This document shows positions 61,870-64,000 of a DNA stretch of 64,000 nucleotides, piece by piece (positions within the stretch are counted from its first letter, which is position 1; the number at the start of each line of letters is the position of its first letter). The translations under genes and the position numbers were made by a program. The notes under the pieces are model-generated. The model was given only the letters and a program-made list of their open reading frames with translations. It searched no databases and was not told the origin of the DNA. The DNA comes from Jutongia hominis (GTDB lineage Bacteria; Bacillota; Clostridia; Lachnospirales; Lachnospiraceae). The stretch spans positions 350,454-414,453 of the forward strand of contig NZ_JACRSW010000027.1 in assembly GCF_014384965.1 (NCBI RefSeq), in the 5' to 3' direction.

Positions 61870-62598
61870 ATGAAAATATTAATCGTTCGTCATGCTGATC
61901 CCGATTATTCAGTTGACTCCTTAACGAAAAAAGGCTGGCGTGAAGCAGAATATCTGGCAGAAAGACTTTCTAAACTGAAGGTAAAAGATTTTTTTGTTTC
62001 TCCACTTGGCAGAGCAAAAGATACGGCATCTTTGACATTAAAAAAGATGCAGCGTACAGCCAAAGAATATCCGTGGCTGCGTGAGTTTGCACCGACGATC
62101 ATACGACCGGATGTGGGAGCTGAGAGCATTGTATGGGATTGGCTCCCGGAGGACTGGACGAAAGAAGACCGCTTTTATGACAGAGATGCATGGTGTGGAA
62201 CAGAAGTGTTGCAAGCTGGAAAGGTGGAACAGGAATACAACTGGGTTGTTCAGGGACTGGATGAATTGTTAAAAGAACATGGTTATGAACGAGAAGAACG
62301 GTATTATCGGGTTCATAATGCAAATAATGATACGATTGTTCTTTTTTGCCATTTTGGAGTAGAGTGTGTGATGCTTTCGCATCTGCTTGGTATTTCGCCG
62401 ATGGTTTTGTGGCATGGAACGTGTGCGGCACCAACTTCTGTAACAACTTTAGTAACAGAAGAACGAAGAGAAGGAATTGCTTCATTTCGAATGACAGCTT
62501 TTGGTGATACTTCTCATCTGTATGTGCACCGTGAAGAACCGGCATTTGCTGCAAGATTTTGTGAATGTTATGATAATAAAGAAGAAAGACACGATTAA
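61870..62598 (+). CDS. Histidine phosphatase family protein
   Basis: A 242-residue member of the phosphoglycerate mutase-like histidine phosphatases. The N-terminal VRHADPDY carries R7 and the nucleophile H8; R48 in SPLGRAKDTA binds phosphate; the second catalytic His is H161 in LFCHFGVEC. Substrate is unknown, as members act on sugar phosphates, nucleotides or proteins. It appears to be a single-gene unit with its own promoter. ACAGGAGATGATATT precedes the ATG. Confidence 0.92.
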   Translation: MKILIVRHADPDYSVDSLTKKGWREAEYLAERLSKLKVKDFFVSPLGRAKDTASLTLKKMQRTAKEYPWLREFAPTIIRPDVGAESIVWDWLPEDWTKEDRFYDRDAWCGTEVLQAGKVEQEYNWVVQGLDELLKEHGYEREERYYRVHNANNDTIVLFCHFGVECVMLSHLLGISPMVLWHGTCAAPTSVTTLVTEERREGIASFRMTAFGDTSHLYVHREEPAFAARFCECYDNKEERHD

Positions 62599-62909
62599 AA
62601 TAGAAGAGAGAAAATGTTCAATGATGCTTGCTTTTTAACTGCTTAAGCAACAAGATGAACAATTCACTGCCGGATGCAGGAGATATTAATCATAATTATC
62701 TGTAGTAGATAGAAGTTGATTTCGGGAAGAATTATTGTAAGCGGCATCCTATTTGCAAACTAAAAGATAGAAAAAGTGAGAAAATGGGAGAAGACAGTTC
62801 AAAAAATTATATGTTTGTGTATTATAATATACTAGTATGAATCAGAAAAATAGATTCTTTATCGCATGAAATATCATTGCTTTGCAGGATTAGGAAAGGG
62901 GATTTACAT
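62599..62909 (+). other. Intergenic region before the second Hpt gene
   Basis: No gene is seen in these 311 bases. A weak hairpin near 62630-62650 (TTGCTT/AAGCAA) may end the phosphatase message. TATAAT at 62823-62828 is a perfect -10 but has only a poor -35 (TTCAAA, 19-base spacer), so the Hpt promoter is tentative. Confidence 0.5.
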
Positions 62910-63260
62910 ATGAACCGTTATATTTTGACAAAAGCGGGAATTGATGTGAACGAAGGGATTCACCGTTTTAATGGAAATAAAGAACTGTATGAGAAATTTT
63001 TGACATCATTTCCGGAGGATATTCATTATGAACAGATGTTAGAGGCGATAGAACAAAAGGATGTTGATGCAGCATTTCAGGGTGCTCATGCTTTAAAGGG
63101 AATCACCGGAACAGTCAGTCTTGCAAAACTTCATAGTCTTTTGATCCCATTAGTCGAAGAATTGCGTGCCGGCAGCATGGAAAAGGTTCCGGAACTTCTT
63201 CCACCGGTAAAAGAAGCTTATGATGAAGTTGTTCAGGTGATAAAGGAGCAGCGTGGGTAG
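62910..63260 (+). CDS. Single-domain histidine phosphotransfer (Hpt) protein, second copy
   Basis: A 116-residue Hpt protein paralogous to the one at 47463. The phospho-histidine is H60 in GAHALKGITGTVSL; the N-terminal GIDVNEGIHRFNGNKELYEKFL aligns with the other copy. It stands alone, with no kinase or regulator beside it. AGGAAAGGGGAT supports the ATG at 62910 over an upstream TTG. A long terminator hairpin follows. It would relay phosphate within multistep phosphorelays encoded elsewhere. Confidence 0.9.
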   Translation: MNRYILTKAGIDVNEGIHRFNGNKELYEKFLTSFPEDIHYEQMLEAIEQKDVDAAFQGAHALKGITGTVSLAKLHSLLIPLVEELRAGSMEKVPELLPPVKEAYDEVVQVIKEQRG

Positions 63261-63302
63261 GCAGCAAGAGAAGAAATGGAATAGTTGTGAAACGGGTTGA
63301 TG

Positions 63303-63369
63303 AAAAAGCCTCTTCTTTTTCTGATATGGATATAACATTATATTCAGAAAAGGAAGAGGCTTTTTGTAT
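63303..63369 (+). terminator. Long intrinsic terminator after the second Hpt gene
   Basis: AAAAAGCCTCTTC (63303-63315) pairs with GAAGAGGCTTTTT (63353-63365), and inner TTTTCTGATAT with ATATTCAGAAAA extends the stem. TTTTTG follows. The symmetrical A/T flanks would let it work in both directions. Confidence 0.9.
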
Positions 63370-63695
63370 GGAATGGGATGATAGAAAATAGTGCTTTTAT
63401 AGCAAAGAGAACGATATTGCAACGACATTTTTATTCCATCACAAAAAAGAAAAATATTGTAAAAATAACCCTTATTTGTTACAATAGACCAAAGCATAAA
63501 TCTAATACTTTCTTTAATGCCAAAACTTATTGGGCATTATCTAAATTTCTTATATTATCTTTAGAACTCTATGCTTTTCATTCACTATCAAAGCAGGAGT
63601 TTTAAAGCTCCTGTCACTAAGACCGGGGAAAGTGTCATTTTGTCATTTGGTTCAAAACCAGACAGATTATCTATCCGGCTGTAAAGGAGCGTATT
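63366..63695 (+). other. AT-rich intergenic region before the Rpn-family gene
   Basis: No convincing gene is present in these 330 bases; a 75-codon frame at 63378 has no ribosome site. A 6-bp hairpin CAGGAG/CTCCTG (63594-63613) lies near its end. Nothing else stands out. Confidence 0.5.
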
Positions 63696-64000
63696 ATGAA
63701 GAAACAACAGTTGAAGATGCAGCGAAACTACAAAGATACCGTTTTTAGAATGCTTTTTAATAACAAAGAGGCATTGCTTAGTCTATACAATGCGATCAAC
63801 GGAACGCATTATGAGCGGACAGATGACTTAGAGATCATCACACTGGAAAATGCAGTGTATATGGCAATGAAAAACGATATCGCATTTATTCTGGGTCTTT
63901 ATATGAATCTGTATGAACACCAGAGTACACTGAACCCGAATATGCCGCTTCGTGATCTTTTTTATATTGCAAAACAGATGGAAAAACTGGTCGTTGACGA
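63696..64000 (+). CDS. Rpn-family PD-(D/E)xK nuclease/transposase-like protein, N-terminal part
   Basis: The first 101 residues of a protein that runs past the window end. The opening KMQRNYKDTVFRMLFNNKEALLSLYNAI, then LEIITLENAVYMAMKNDIAFILG, ending RDLFYIAKQMEKLV, is characteristic of the Rpn/PDDEXK_2 family often annotated as transposases. In Rpn proteins the nuclease promotes RecA-independent recombination. AAAGGAGC precedes the ATG at 63696. Clostridial genomes carry many such genes. Confidence 0.85.
   Translation, partial: MKKQQLKMQRNYKDTVFRMLFNNKEALLSLYNAINGTHYERTDDLEIITLENAVYMAMKNDIAFILGLYMNLYEHQSTLNPNMPLRDLFYIAKQMEKLVVD

Noticed and set aside
63378..63605. 75-codon frame before the Rpn-family gene
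   Set aside because: No ribosome site, low-complexity AT-rich content and overlap with a hairpin.

Overview
The window looks like chromosome from a Gram-positive anaerobic Clostridia species, most likely Lachnospiraceae. It is AT-rich, with strong AGGAGG-type ribosome binding sites, a four-subunit pyruvate:ferredoxin oxidoreductase, WXG100 proteins and Sec-secreted SH3/CHAP cell-wall proteins. The species cannot be fixed from the sequence alone. All genes but one run on the + strand.

Positions 1-35064 form one long accessory cluster: a type VII secretion system (T7SS) combined with Ser/Thr phospho-signalling. It opens with the end of a PP2C phosphatase. Then come five kinase-fold proteins carrying N-terminal zinc ribbons, one of which has lost its catalytic residues. 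FHA phosphopeptide-binding domains occur in eight proteins: membrane proteins, an ABC transporter, an EssC-type ATPase and a protease-like protein whose catalytic serine is missing. A LytTR response regulator lies in the middle. The secretion part holds five WXG100-type proteins, a 58-residue membrane protein coupled to essC, the 1663-residue EssC-like ATPase and an EsaB/YukD ubiquitin-like protein. Two larger proteins with WXG100-like N-termini are probable substrates, and they sit with two DUF4176 proteins and a DUF3592 membrane protein. No EsaA, EssA or EssB homologue is recognisable. The arrangement suggests secretion gated by threonine phosphorylation, parallel to the PpkA/PppA/Fha control of type VI secretion.

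Positions 35083-42785 carry small secreted proteins, a lipoprotein, a BspA-like repeat protein and two large SH3-CHAP proteins that may remodel the wall. The intergenic regions around the SH3-CHAP genes contain related promoter-like and hairpin elements.

Positions 43019-48474 carry porGDAB, a LysR regulator that may control it through two T-N11-A palindromes, a single-domain Hpt protein and a lipoprotein. Positions 48583-52452 hold a probable preQ1-I riboswitch and queD-queE-folE-queC-queF, the complete GTP-to-preQ1 route. A roughly 420-bp imperfect palindrome lies between the riboswitch terminator and queD.

Positions 52615-64000 contain a cytoplasmic glycoside-hydrolase-like protein, a chemoreceptor, the fruR-fruK-fruA fructose PTS operon followed by HPr, a secreted M15 peptidase on the minus strand, a histidine phosphatase, a second Hpt protein and the start of an Rpn-family nuclease. 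A 16-bp tandem repeat lies between the chemoreceptor and fruR.
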